A stretch of DNA of 64,000 bases from Herpetosiphon sp042688385 (GTDB lineage: Bacteria > Chloroflexota > Chloroflexia > Chloroflexales > Herpetosiphonaceae). Positions 34,636 through 42,715 of the stretch are shown here, in pieces (positions within the stretch are counted from its first letter, which is position 1; the number at the start of each line of letters is the position of its first letter). Position numbers and translations under genes: made by a program. The notes beneath the pieces were generated by a model that did no database searches, had not been told where the DNA came from, and saw only the letters and a list, made by a program, of their open reading frames with translations. The stretch spans positions 62,001-126,000 of the forward strand of contig NZ_JBHUPY010000017.1 of the NCBI RefSeq assembly GCF_042688385.1. The letters run 5' to 3'.

Positions 34636-34689
34636 GATGTGGAATGGTTGGGGTGCAACATGAGTGCAATAAGATGGGTAATCGGCAGA

Positions 34690-35070
34690 TCCCCTCACCC
34701 CAACCCCTCTCCCGTCCGACGGGCGAGGGGCTTTAAGCCGTGGTTCTGCGGCAATTCCTTGGTAAAAACGGGTGCTCCCCCTCGCCCGCGTTTTCGTGGA
34801 CTAGGGGGCTGGGGGTGAGGGAACATGGTTGATAATCCAATGAACCACTACAGCTATCAGAATTATTGAGCTGCCTCAAAATCTTCCGATAGCTCATAGC
34901 TGTAAGGGTTCATTGCGTTAACGACGCTTCTCCCCTCATCCCCTAGCCCCCTCGCCCGTCGAACGGGCGAGGGGGAACCGCTGAATCAGGGCTCCCCTCG
35001 CCCGCGTTCAGTGGGAGAGGGGCTGGGGGTGAGGGCATGTACCTGGTTGACAATCCAATGAACCATTACA
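34690..35070. repeat. Two GC-rich repeat elements, facing outer inverted repeats
   Basis: First core 34690-34823, followed by the type I border ending TGAACCACTACA (34852). Second element 34911-35070 has both borders: TGTAAGGGTTCATTG at the left and CAATGAACCATTACA at the right, around a shortened core (34932-35035). Heptamers ATAGCCC-ATAGCCT follow, then TTCGTG-type nonamers to 35163. Confidence 0.9.
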
Positions 35071-35166
35071 CATAGCCCATAGCCTCATTTTCGTGCAATT
35101 CGTAGCTAAAAAATGTTCTTCGCGATCTTCGCGGTTTCCAGCCTTCGTGCGCTTCGTGGATCGGAT

Positions 35167-36159
35167 TTAGTGTTGCAAAATGCTATCGATTTGCTGCATT
35201 TGGCTGGCGGTTAATGGCCCAAATTGCAGTGCTTTGGCGTTTTCGCTAGCTTGGGCCACGGTGCGAAAGCCTGGAATCGGCAAGGTTTGGCTACTGCGGC
35301 CCCACAACCATGCCAACGCGCCTTGGGTTAGCGTGCGGCCTTCGCTGGTGAGCACTTCGCGCAGGGCTTCGAGCTTTTTGAGCCATTCTGGGTTTGGTTT
35401 GCCGGCATGAAAACCTTCAAACCATTCGACTTTGCTGCGCACATCGTCGCTGCTAAAGCTGGTGCTTGGGGTAAATTTGCCAGTCAACAAGCCCATGGCC
35501 AAGGGCGCACGATTGATGCTGGCCAAATTGTGAGCTTCGCAAAAAGCAATAATCGCATCACTTTCGCCAGTGCTATGGCCATGCAATAAATTCAATTGCT
35601 GCTGCACGGCGATACAATTTGGGCCTTCGGCAAAGAGCTTAACAGCTTCAAGCCGATCGGTGCTCCAGCCATAGCCACGAATCTTGCCCTCGCTGACCAA
35701 GCTTTCGAGCGTATTGCGCACTGCGGCTGCATCTTCGATGGGATAGCCCCACAAGTGCAGTTGCAACAAATCGACATAATCGGTGTTGAGCCGTTTGAGG
35801 CTCGCTTCAAGTTGTTGGCGAATTTCTGTAGCGCTAATGGGCATTTGCTCAAAGGCATCGTTGCTGCCCTCGGCCCAGCTATTGCCAAATTTGGTTGCCA
35901 AAACGAGTTGATCGCGGCGGCCTGCGATTGCTTGGGCAATCACTTCCTCACTGTGGCCACAGCCATAAACGTTTGCGGTATCAAGAAAATTGACCCCAAG
36001 TTCAAGCGCTGCATGAATTGCCCGAATTGATTCTGCATCGTCGACTTGGCCCCAGCCAGCAGGATTGCCATTGTGGTTGAAGGGGCCGCCTATTGCCCAA
36101 CAGCCTAAGCCCAAGGCGCTCACTTCGATGCCACTTTTGCCGATAGTTCGCTTTAACAT
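35167..36159 (-). CDS. Aldo/keto reductase (AKR2)
   Basis: 330 residues. Catalytic tetrad D and Y in FLDTANVYG, K in LATKFG, H in LQLHLWG. The end carries LPIPGFRTVAQASENAKAL, the NADP-binding segment. It differs clearly from AKR1 (about a third of residues look shared) and is of the YhdN/general-stress type. AGGAG lies 8-9 nt before the ATG. Its promoter shows the same 19-bp spacer and related spacer bases as AKR1, so both may answer to one MerR-type regulator. Downstream are short nonamer repeats. Confidence 0.92.
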   Translation of the reverse strand: MLKRTIGKSGIEVSALGLGCWAIGGPFNHNGNPAGWGQVDDAESIRAIHAALELGVNFLDTANVYGCGHSEEVIAQAIAGRRDQLVLATKFGNSWAEGSNDAFEQMPISATEIRQQLEASLKRLNTDYVDLLQLHLWGYPIEDAAAVRNTLESLVSEGKIRGYGWSTDRLEAVKLFAEGPNCIAVQQQLNLLHGHSTGESDAIIAFCEAHNLASINRAPLAMGLLTGKFTPSTSFSSDDVRSKVEWFEGFHAGKPNPEWLKKLEALREVLTSEGRTLTQGALAWLWGRSSQTLPIPGFRTVAQASENAKALQFGPLTASQMQQIDSILQH

Positions 36160-36195
36160 GCGGGTATCTCCTAGCTAAATATTCTCGTTGCTAGG

Positions 36196-36226
36196 ATTCT
36201 AAACATTTGCGCGCGCTCTAAGTCAA
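36196..36226 (-). promoter_or_regulatory. MerR-type promoter/operator of AKR2
   Basis: Minus strand: -35 TTGACT (36226-36221), 19-bp spacer, -10 TAGAAT (36201-36196). 14 of the 19 spacer positions equal those of the AKR1 promoter; the dyad is imperfect. Confidence 0.6.
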
Positions 36227-36246
36227 GAGCCAATTTTGGGCCATGC

Positions 36247-36278
36247 AAAAGCCCCTGTTTTTGAATTCAACAGGGGCT
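36247..36278 (-). terminator. Intrinsic terminator of cdd
   Basis: 10-bp stem AGCCCCTGTT / AACAGGGGCT (36250-36259 with 36269-36278), followed on the minus strand by TTTTGC. Confidence 0.8.
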
Positions 36279-36305
36279 GGAGCAAGCATTATTTTGAAAA
36301 TCAGC

Positions 36306-36713
36306 TTAATCGTTGGCGGTTAAGCTTTCACGTGAAAAACCGCCGGGCAACAACTCGCGTGGCGTGGTAGGCTGGGTTTGATCGGCCAAATTTGCCAACA
36401 GCACTGACATATCGGGGGCTAGCTCGAACATAAATTGGCGGCACATGCCGCAGGGCGCAACTGGCCCAGGCGTATCAGCTACCACGGCTATGGCTACAAA
36501 TTCAGTTTCGCCAGCGCTCCAAGCGGCAGCAAGCGCCGAGCGTTCAGCGCACAAACACACAGGGTATGCAGCATTTTCGATATTACAGCCATGGAAGATG
36601 CGTCCGCTGGCTGTCAGCACTGCCGCGCCAACTTTGAAACGTGAGTATGGAGTATAAGCTCGTTCGCGGGCGCTCTTGGCGTTCTCCAAGAGCATTTGGT
36701 AGTCAACCATCAT
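36306..36713 (-). CDS. cdd: Cytidine deaminase
   Basis: 135 residues, the small tetrameric type; converts cytidine and deoxycytidine to uridine forms for salvage. The Zn site is complete: HGCNIENAAYPVCLCAERSA with C and catalytic E, and PCGMCRQ with two cysteines. N-terminal helix and YTPYSRFKVGAAV (substrate binding) are as expected. The ATG at 36713 (of a pair) has GGAG 9 nt upstream. The start overlaps the end of the CNNM gene by 11 bases, so it is translationally coupled. A terminator follows. Confidence 0.96.
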   Translation of the reverse strand: MMVDYQMLLENAKSARERAYTPYSRFKVGAAVLTASGRIFHGCNIENAAYPVCLCAERSALAAAWSAGETEFVAIAVVADTPGPVAPCGMCRQFMFELAPDMSVLLANLADQTQPTTPRELLPGGFSRESLTAND

Positions 36714-38004
36714 CGGTATTGCTCCCAACCTCGGCTACTTCTGGTTCGCCAGTGGCTAAGCTTAAGTGTAGGCGTTGCGGGCGCAAACCTTGAATCGTCA
36801 CAACTTCAATCGTTGTATCATCGACATGCACCACATCGCCGACATTGGGCATCGAGCCAAGCAGGGCCAAAACGAAGCCACCGAGGCTATCTACATCGTC
36901 ATTGATTAGGGTTAAGCCTGTAGCATCGTTGACTTCATCAATCGAGACCCGACTATCGAACAGCCATTCGTTGGGGCTAAGCTGTTGAATTGGCGCTTCT
37001 TCGCTATCGAACTCATCCTGAATTTCGCCAACGATCTCTTCCAGCAAATCCTCGATTGTCACCAAGCCCGCCGTGCTGCCATATTCATCGACAATAATGG
37101 CCATATGCACTTTGCGGCTTTGCAAAGCCCGCATCAAATCGTCAACCTTAAGTGATTCGGGCACAAAATAGGGCTGGCGTACCAATGAGCGCAAGGGCAC
37201 ATCACGTAGCCCATCGCGCAACAGCGGAAACAGATCTTTAGCGTACAACACTCCGAGCACTTGGTCAATTGAATCGTCGTAGATTGGCAAGCGCGAATGG
37301 CCAGCGCTAATAAACAAATTGAGCGCTTCTTCCATGCTGGCGCTAGCGGCCAAGCCCACAATATCGATCCGTGGCACCATCACTTCGCGCACGGCGGTAT
37401 CGCTAAATTCAAAAATACCCGCAATCATATCGCGTTCTTCTGCTTCGATCACGCCCTCTTCTTCGCCGACGTTGACCATTAATTTAAGTTCTTCTTCGGT
37501 GACGAGGTTGGCATTTTGGCCGGTGACAAGGCCAATTGGGCGGGCAATTTGGCGCAGCAGCCATTGCATAGGCGCTACTAACCAGAGCAAAATTCGCAGT
37601 GGACGAACCGTCCAAAGCACCATACTATCGGGGTAGGCGGTGGCGAGGGTTTTGGGCAAGGTTGTGCCAATTGTGAGCCAGACCAACAGAAAGCCCAAGA
37701 GAAACGTGGCTTGCTGCCAGCCAGTGCGATTGGCAACAAACGTCAAGAGCAACGCGGTTGCGCCAATTGTGCCAACCGTGCTGAGCAAGAGCGTGCCGAT
37801 GCGTAGATGATAGGGGTCTTCCAACAGGCGCATAGCCACGTTGGCCCGGCGTTCGCCGTTTTCCAACAGCGTATTCATTCGATGGCGTGAGATAGTAGAG
37901 AGCGCTGCTTCGGCTGCTGAGGCGACACTCACAATAATGAGACACATCGCCAGCCCAAGCAGCTCCAAACTAGATGCAGGGTCCATGGGTTCTATCGGCT
38001 TCAA
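36703..38004 (-). CDS. CNNM/CorC (hemolysin-family) transporter protein
   Basis: 433 residues: DUF21 (CNNM) membrane domain with four segments (about 12-150), two CBS domains (VPRIDIVGLAAS... ; VPESLKVDDLMRAL... IIVDEYGSTAGLVTIEDLLEEIVGEI), and a C-terminal CorC_HlyC domain (DSRVSIDEVNDATGL...GGFVLALLG). These proteins are linked to Mg2+/Co2+ efflux. A TTG start at 38004 with AAGG 5-6 nt upstream is used; the ATG at 37986 has no site and is the alternative. Upstream, a GAGGAGG at about 38070 has no matching long frame. Confidence 0.9.
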   Translation of the reverse strand: MKPIEPMDPASSLELLGLAMCLIIVSVASAAEAALSTISRHRMNTLLENGERRANVAMRLLEDPYHLRIGTLLLSTVGTIGATALLLTFVANRTGWQQATFLLGFLLVWLTIGTTLPKTLATAYPDSMVLWTVRPLRILLWLVAPMQWLLRQIARPIGLVTGQNANLVTEEELKLMVNVGEEEGVIEAEERDMIAGIFEFSDTAVREVMVPRIDIVGLAASASMEEALNLFISAGHSRLPIYDDSIDQVLGVLYAKDLFPLLRDGLRDVPLRSLVRQPYFVPESLKVDDLMRALQSRKVHMAIIVDEYGSTAGLVTIEDLLEEIVGEIQDEFDSEEAPIQQLSPNEWLFDSRVSIDEVNDATGLTLINDDVDSLGGFVLALLGSMPNVGDVVHVDDTTIEVVTIQGLRPQRLHLSLATGEPEVAEVGSNTDDG

Positions 38005-38116
38005 TCGGGCCTTGCGGCGCTACTATTGCAGGCTGGTGATCGACGCAGCAGCAATAATCCAAATTGTCGCCTTCGTCCTCCTCGAACTAGAGTAGATTGA
38101 TATTTCGGTACTATGC

Positions 38117-38145
38117 AGTATGCGGCATATCGCAGGTGATTGCAA
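38117..38145 (-). promoter_or_regulatory. Candidate promoter of the CNNM-cdd unit
   Basis: Minus strand: TTGCAA (38145-38140), 17-bp spacer, CATACT (38122-38117); each box has 4 of 6 consensus bases. Confidence 0.35.
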
Positions 38146-38184
38146 GAGGCCAAGCGTTAACGTTTTCAGGCGTTTAATCACGAA

Positions 38185-38500
38185 GCATGCGAACGTTTGA
38201 TCCACGAAGGACACGAAGGACACGAAGGGGAAATGGCTATTGGCTGCGGGCTATTTGTACGAGTTCATTGGCTTGGCAATCAGAGGCATGCCCTCACCCC
38301 AGCCCCTCTCCCACTGAACGCGGGCGAGGGGAGCACAGATTCGGCGGTTCCCCCTCGCCTCGCGGGCGGGAGAGGGGGTTAGGGGGTGAGGGGGAAATCG
38401 AAGGTTAACGCAATGAACCATTACACCTATAGCCTAACCCCTGAACCCTCAACTTCATCTCTCATCCTTCATCCTTCATCCTTCTGACTTTGCTTCAGGG
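38185..38500. repeat. GC-rich element with type I borders plus short repeats
   Basis: Nonamers CACGAAGGA at about 38200-38230, then element 38256-38424: left border TGTACGAGTTCATTGG, core 38290-38395, right border CAATGAACCATTACA. Then ATAGCC, and CATCCTT heptamers at 38462-38482. The rest, to 38672, holds no gene. Confidence 0.88.
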
Positions 38501-38672
38501 GTTGACAAGGCGTGTATGATGCGTTCGTCAACTTTGCACCAGTAGCGCAATTGATGTGCCTTAACAACCAAAAACAGTGTGCCAAGCAATTGGACTAACT
38601 TTTAAGGAACGGTTTGCAAAATTGATACGTCATCATGGCGTAACAATAAACACTTACTAGGAGGATGGTCGA

Positions 38673-39092
38673 ATGCAACGGTTTTTTGGGTATGTATTAC
38701 TCGTCGTATTAATGGTTGGCTTAGTTGGCTGTGGTGGTGGTGTTAGCGATACAACCATTCCTGCGCCACCAAGCAGCAGTGAATATCAAAAAGGCCAAGA
38801 TCCAACCCTTGATATTATGGTTGATAGCTTTAGCCAAAGTATGGCAAGCAGTGGAACGAGCACAACCAACAAATTCTATGTGTCAACCGCAAGCGCGGAA
38901 GAAATCAAGAATTTCTATACCACTGAGATGACCAATCGTGGTTGGAAAACCATCGAATCACCATCGATTCCAGATACCACATCAGTCAATTTTCAAGCAG
39001 ATGACAATGTAGCTGCGATTAATATGATTGATATGAGTATGGCGGGCGGCACTGGGATTCTGGTTATCACGACTGGCACGACCGTCAAATAA
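38673..39092 (+). CDS. Small lipoprotein, one IPAPP-type domain
   Basis: 139 residues. Signal peptide with lipobox GLVGC (C20). The mature protein begins IPAPPSSSEYQKGQDPTLD and continues with a helix, YVSTASAEEIKNFYTTEMTNRGWKTI and hydrophobic strands (NVAAINMIDMSMAGGTGILVITT). The same domain occurs twice in the next lipoprotein. I do not recognise a named family; the pattern helix-FYxxEMxxxGW-strands suggests a small alpha/beta domain outside the membrane. GGAGG lies 8-9 nt before the ATG. Confidence 0.88.
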   Translation: MQRFFGYVLLVVLMVGLVGCGGGVSDTTIPAPPSSSEYQKGQDPTLDIMVDSFSQSMASSGTSTTNKFYVSTASAEEIKNFYTTEMTNRGWKTIESPSIPDTTSVNFQADDNVAAINMIDMSMAGGTGILVITTGTTVK

Positions 39093-39118
39093 GGTTCCAA
39101 ATCTGCTGAGTTTACGCT

Positions 39119-39157
39119 GGCCCTCAGTGTTGAGCAATTGCTTAGGCTGAGGGCTTT
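39119..39157 (+). terminator. Candidate terminator after the small lipoprotein
   Basis: 8-bp stem GCCCTCAG / CTGAGGGC (39120-39127 with 39147-39154), 19-nt loop that itself contains AGCAATTGCT; followed only by TTTG. The remaining bases to 39366 hold no gene. Confidence 0.45.
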
Positions 39158-39366
39158 GTGTCGCAGATTGCCAGAATTGAGCCTCGTTGTAACCTTTAGA
39201 AAGCTATTGGCGTACCAAAGCTTGTGATTATTACCACACAGTTTTTGGTAGGGCACGTTTGTGATTTGAGAGTTTGGAAGAATGGGTGGCGCGATCATTG
39301 CTAAGTAGGAAACCTCTTGGCAGTAGGAATGCCGACAACAGATTTTATTTAGGAGGATTGACCCTC

Positions 39367-40371
39367 ATGTCAAAACGGACGATTAGCGCAATTTTAATTG
39401 CTCTAGCATTAAGCGCTTGTGGCAGCACTGCCGCTCCAACCGCAACCACGGCTCCAACTGCAACTACAGCTCCAACCGAAGCTGCGGTTCCAACTGCAAC
39501 CGAAGCAGCAGCTGTTGAACCAACCCGCGATACTGGCAGCCCCTCAACTGATGCAGCTGAAATTCCAGCTCCACCACAAAGCGAGCCATACGTCAAAGGT
39601 GAAAACACCATTATTGACGCAGCTATTGGTGGTATGGAAGGTGAATTCGAAAACCAAGAAAAACAAACTGGCTTGGATCTCGAACCATTGACCTACTACA
39701 TCACCGAAGAAACTCCTCAAACCATGGTCGATTTCTACGAAGGTGAAATGGCAAACTACGGTTGGGGCACGGGCCAAGTTCAAGACCAAAACTTCGGTAA
39801 AGTGTTGGTTTACCCAAGCGCAAGCTCACCAACTACCGTTGCGATGATTGGCGTGTTGGATCTTTCAACCGTTGATAGCAGCATGAACCAATCAATCATC
39901 TTCACCACTGTTGGTCGTTTGGGTGGCGGTGGCAGCACCATGCCTGACGCGACTCCTGATACCGGCAGCGGCAGCAGCGATCCAATGCCAGCTGGCGACT
40001 TGAGCGATATTCCAGCTCCACCAAGCAGCGAAGAATACAAAGCTGGTGACGATGCTTTGACCGATACCTTCATGGAAAGCTTTGAAAAAGGTTTTGCTGG
40101 CAGCGCTGGCGATACCAATGTCTTGGGCAAAGCAGCCTACATTTCAACTGCTACCCCTGCAGAAATCAAAAGCTTCTATGACAGCGAATTAGAAGCAGCT
40201 GGTTGGATGGCTATGCCTGCTGGTGATAGCACCGGCATGGCTGGTTCACAAACCTTGACCTACACCAACATGAGCGCTGGCGAAGCCTTGGTTGTGATGA
40301 CCCTCGACCGCGCGAGCATGAGCATGGGCGATGGCATTTTGGTCATCGTGATCAAAGCCGCTGCTCAATAA
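39367..40371 (+). CDS. Lipoprotein with two IPAPP-type domains
   Basis: 334 residues from the ATG at 39367, which has AGGAGG 7-8 nt upstream; longer frames upstream lack one. Lipobox ALSAC (C18), then a low-complexity APTATTAPTATTAP linker (20-55). Two copies of the domain follow, from IPAPPQSEPYVKGEN (about 66) and from IPAPPSSEEYKAGDD (about 215), each with the YxSTATPAEIKSFYDSELEAAGW pattern (first copy YYITEETPQTMVDFYEGEMANYGW). A Gly/Ser linker joins them. It is a clear paralogue of the preceding gene by domain duplication. Codon choice here is biased (AAC, GCT, CCA frequent), hinting at high expression. Confidence 0.88.
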   Translation: MSKRTISAILIALALSACGSTAAPTATTAPTATTAPTEAAVPTATEAAAVEPTRDTGSPSTDAAEIPAPPQSEPYVKGENTIIDAAIGGMEGEFENQEKQTGLDLEPLTYYITEETPQTMVDFYEGEMANYGWGTGQVQDQNFGKVLVYPSASSPTTVAMIGVLDLSTVDSSMNQSIIFTTVGRLGGGGSTMPDATPDTGSGSSDPMPAGDLSDIPAPPSSEEYKAGDDALTDTFMESFEKGFAGSAGDTNVLGKAAYISTATPAEIKSFYDSELEAAGWMAMPAGDSTGMAGSQTLTYTNMSAGEALVVMTLDRASMSMGDGILVIVIKAAAQ

Positions 40372-40397
40372 GCACTTGATTGGCTCGCCCAATCGTT

Positions 40398-40438
40398 TCC
40401 CCCTGGATTGCTACGGCGATTCAGGGGGATGTTTTTTT
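40398..40438 (+). terminator. Intrinsic terminator of the two-domain lipoprotein
   Basis: Stem TCCCCCTG (40398-40405) with CAGGGGGA (40422-40429), extended inward by imperfect pairs, then T7 at 40432-40438. Confidence 0.95.
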
Positions 40439-40450
40439 GCAAAATGGCTG

Positions 40451-40459
40451 TGGTATCAT
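40451..40459 (+). promoter_or_regulatory. Extended -10 promoter of the aminotransferase operon
   Basis: TGGTATCAT just after the terminator, 39 bases before the start codon. Confidence 0.55.
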
Positions 40460-40497
40460 AGACCAGCAAGCCAAATCAAGCAGCTAAGGAGGCAGCC

Positions 40498-41658
40498 ATG
40501 ACGCGTGAGCGACTTTCTGCAAGGGTGCAGAGCGTTCCACCATCAGGGATACGGCGGTTTTTTGATATTGCTGCCACAATGGAGAATGTGATTTCGCTCG
40601 GAATAGGCGAGCCAGATTTTGTCACGCCCTATACGATTACCCAAGCGGGGATTCGTTCGTTGCAGCAAGGCAAAACTGCCTATACCTCAAACTCGGGGAC
40701 GATTGAGCTGCGCCAAGAATTGCAAAAACATCTCAATCAGCTCTATGGAATCAATTATGATCCTGAGAATGAGTTGTTGATTACGGTTGGGGTTAGCGAA
40801 GCTTTGCAAAATGCTATGCTGGCAACTATCGATCCTGGCGATGAAGTGATTATTCCTGAGCCATGTTTTGTGGCTTATGGCCCAAGTGTGGTCTTTGCTG
40901 GCGGGGTTCCGGTGTATGTCAGCACTTCGGTTGAGCAAGAGTTTCAAGTAACTCGCGAGGCAATCGAGGCCGCAATTACGCCCAAAACCAAAGCGATTTT
41001 AATTGGCTATCCCAATAATCCAACTGGTGCGGTAATGAGCCGCGAACGCTTATTGGATATTGCTGCTTTGGCCGAACAATACGATCTCTTGGTATTTTCC
41101 GATGAGATTTACGATCGCTTGGTGTATGGCGTTGAGCACACCAGTTTTGCCCAATTGCCTGGCATGCGCGAGCGCACAATTTTGCTTGGTGGCTTCTCGA
41201 AGGCCTACGCCATGACTGGCTGGCGCTTGGGTTGGTTGGCAGCTTCAGCAGAGATTGCCAATGCCGTGCGCAAAATCCATCAATACGCTATTATGTCTGC
41301 GCCAACGGTTGCCCAATATGCTGGTTTGGCAGCCTTGCAAACTGGCGAAGAAGATGTGCAACGCATGGTCAGCGAGTACGATCGCCGTCGCCAAGTGATT
41401 GTGGCTGGGTTGCGCCAAATTGGCCTGCCAACCTTCGAACCACAAGGCGCGTTTTACGTTTTCCCCCAAGTTAGTAGTTTGGGGCTAACCAGTGAAGCCT
41501 TTGTTGAAGGCTTACTTTATAATGAAAAAGTTGCGGTTGTGCCAGGCGATGCCTTTGGGCCAAGCGGCGCGGGCTTCGTGCGCATGTGCTACGCAACCAG
41601 CATGGATAATATTGAAACCGCTTTAGAACGAATCGAGCGCTACGTTCGTTCATTGTAA
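40498..41658 (+). CDS. PLP-dependent aminotransferase, class I/II
   Basis: 386 residues of the AspC/AlaT-like fold-type I group. Seen are SLGIGEPDF, YTSNSGTIELR, GVSEALQNA, YPNNPTG (with the conserved N), FSDEIYDRL (D and Y for PLP), the lysine in GGFSKAYAMTGWRLGW (about 236) and the substrate-carboxylate arginine in GFVRMCYATS. Substrate is probably aspartate, alanine or aromatic amino acids with 2-oxoglutarate; sequence alone does not decide. AAGGAGG is 5-6 nt before the ATG. First gene of a run: aminotransferase, zinc-ribbon protein, GT2, purA. Confidence 0.93.
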   Translation: MTRERLSARVQSVPPSGIRRFFDIAATMENVISLGIGEPDFVTPYTITQAGIRSLQQGKTAYTSNSGTIELRQELQKHLNQLYGINYDPENELLITVGVSEALQNAMLATIDPGDEVIIPEPCFVAYGPSVVFAGGVPVYVSTSVEQEFQVTREAIEAAITPKTKAILIGYPNNPTGAVMSRERLLDIAALAEQYDLLVFSDEIYDRLVYGVEHTSFAQLPGMRERTILLGGFSKAYAMTGWRLGWLAASAEIANAVRKIHQYAIMSAPTVAQYAGLAALQTGEEDVQRMVSEYDRRRQVIVAGLRQIGLPTFEPQGAFYVFPQVSSLGLTSEAFVEGLLYNEKVAVVPGDAFGPSGAGFVRMCYATSMDNIETALERIERYVRSL

Positions 41659-41675
41659 ATTGTAAAGGATGCGCC

Positions 41676-41951
41676 ATGAGTGCCGAATCACCTGTTGTAT
41701 GTACCCGCTGTCAACGACAGCTTACGCCCGATGACGTGCGCATGGCGCAACCTTTGATTACCTTCAAAGAGTTGGTGCAAGCAGCTTTTAAAACCCCTTC
41801 CCTCTTAAGTGCAACCTTGCCGGATGTACCCTACTGCCCAGAATGTCGCGTGATTATTGCCAAACAACGCCAAACAGAACAACTTAAATTCTTGGGAGCG
41901 GCAATTGCCATTCTGGCTATTTTGATTGTGATTGTGTTGTTTGTGTTCTAG
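41676..41951 (+). CDS. Small zinc-ribbon membrane protein
   Basis: 91 residues. Two CxxC pairs, C9-x2-C12 and C54-x2-C57, can bind one Zn ion; the C-terminal 20 residues (71-91) are a membrane segment ending at the terminus. Between them is a helical, uncharged spacer. It is probably tail-anchored with a cytoplasmic zinc ribbon. AAGGATG lies just upstream and the gene is 17 bases after the aminotransferase. Function unknown. Confidence 0.85.
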   Translation: MSAESPVVCTRCQRQLTPDDVRMAQPLITFKELVQAAFKTPSLLSATLPDVPYCPECRVIIAKQRQTEQLKFLGAAIAILAILIVIVLFVF

Positions 41952-41984
41952 TTGCATTGCTGCTTGGGGATTTTTAGGAAAAAA

Positions 41985-42677
41985 ATGATGCTTTTATCTG
42001 TGTTAATTCCTTGCTACAATGAAGCAGCAACGATTGCAAAAATGCTAGAGCGCTTGGCGCAAATTACCATTCCAATGCAATGGATCGCCGTCGATGATTG
42101 TTCGAAAGACGCTACCTATGAGGTCTTACAACAATTAACGACAACCTACCCACACATGCAGGTTGTGCTGCATAGCCACAATCGCGGTAAGGGCGCTGCC
42201 ATTCGCACGGCCCTTACCCACGCAACTGGCGAGATTGTTGTAATTCAAGATGCCGACCTCGAATATGACCCCCAAGATTTTTATGAATTGATCAAACCAA
42301 TTGAAGCTGGGTTGGTGAATGTTGCGTTTGGTTCGCGCTTTATGGGTCGGCATACCGGCATGTATTTTTGGAATGCTATTGGCAACAAAGGTCTCACCTT
42401 TTTAACCAATTTGCTGTTCAACTGTTGGATCTCCGATATGGAAACCTGCTACAAGGTCATGCGCACTGATATTATGCGCTCGATGAACTTGGTTTCCAAC
42501 GATTTTCGGATTGAGGCAGAAATAACGGCGAAGGTTCTGATGCAGGGTGAGCGAATTTTTGAAGTGCCAATTACATACTTGGGGCGTACCTATGAAGAGG
42601 GCAAGAAAATGCACCCCAAATATGGCTTTTTGACGGTTTGGGCGTTATTCCGTTTGCGTTTGCTCGGTCGCCCATAA
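41985..42677 (+). CDS. Glycosyltransferase family 2 (polyprenyl-phosphate sugar type)
   Basis: 230 residues from the first of two ATGs at 41985, with AGGA 6 nt upstream. GT-A fold: LIPCYNEAATIAKML, AVDDCSKDATYEVL (D for UDP), HNRGKGAAIRTAL, and the metal-binding IQDADLEYDPQDF; later VPITYLGRTYEEGKK. It matches dolichol-phosphate mannosyltransferase-like enzymes that load a sugar on a lipid carrier, without the C-terminal membrane segments. It lies 33 bases after the zinc-ribbon gene and 38 before purA. Confidence 0.92.
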   Translation: MMLLSVLIPCYNEAATIAKMLERLAQITIPMQWIAVDDCSKDATYEVLQQLTTTYPHMQVVLHSHNRGKGAAIRTALTHATGEIVVIQDADLEYDPQDFYELIKPIEAGLVNVAFGSRFMGRHTGMYFWNAIGNKGLTFLTNLLFNCWISDMETCYKVMRTDIMRSMNLVSNDFRIEAEITAKVLMQGERIFEVPITYLGRTYEEGKKMHPKYGFLTVWALFRLRLLGRP

Positions 42678-42715
42678 CCACGGTATTTGCTCCTCTTACA
42701 GAAAAGGTGATACAT

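Noticed and set aside
38502..38520. TTGACA followed by TATGAT as a promoter of the small lipoprotein
   Set aside because: Only 7 bp separate the boxes, far too short for RNA polymerase, and no -10 lies at 16-18 bp.
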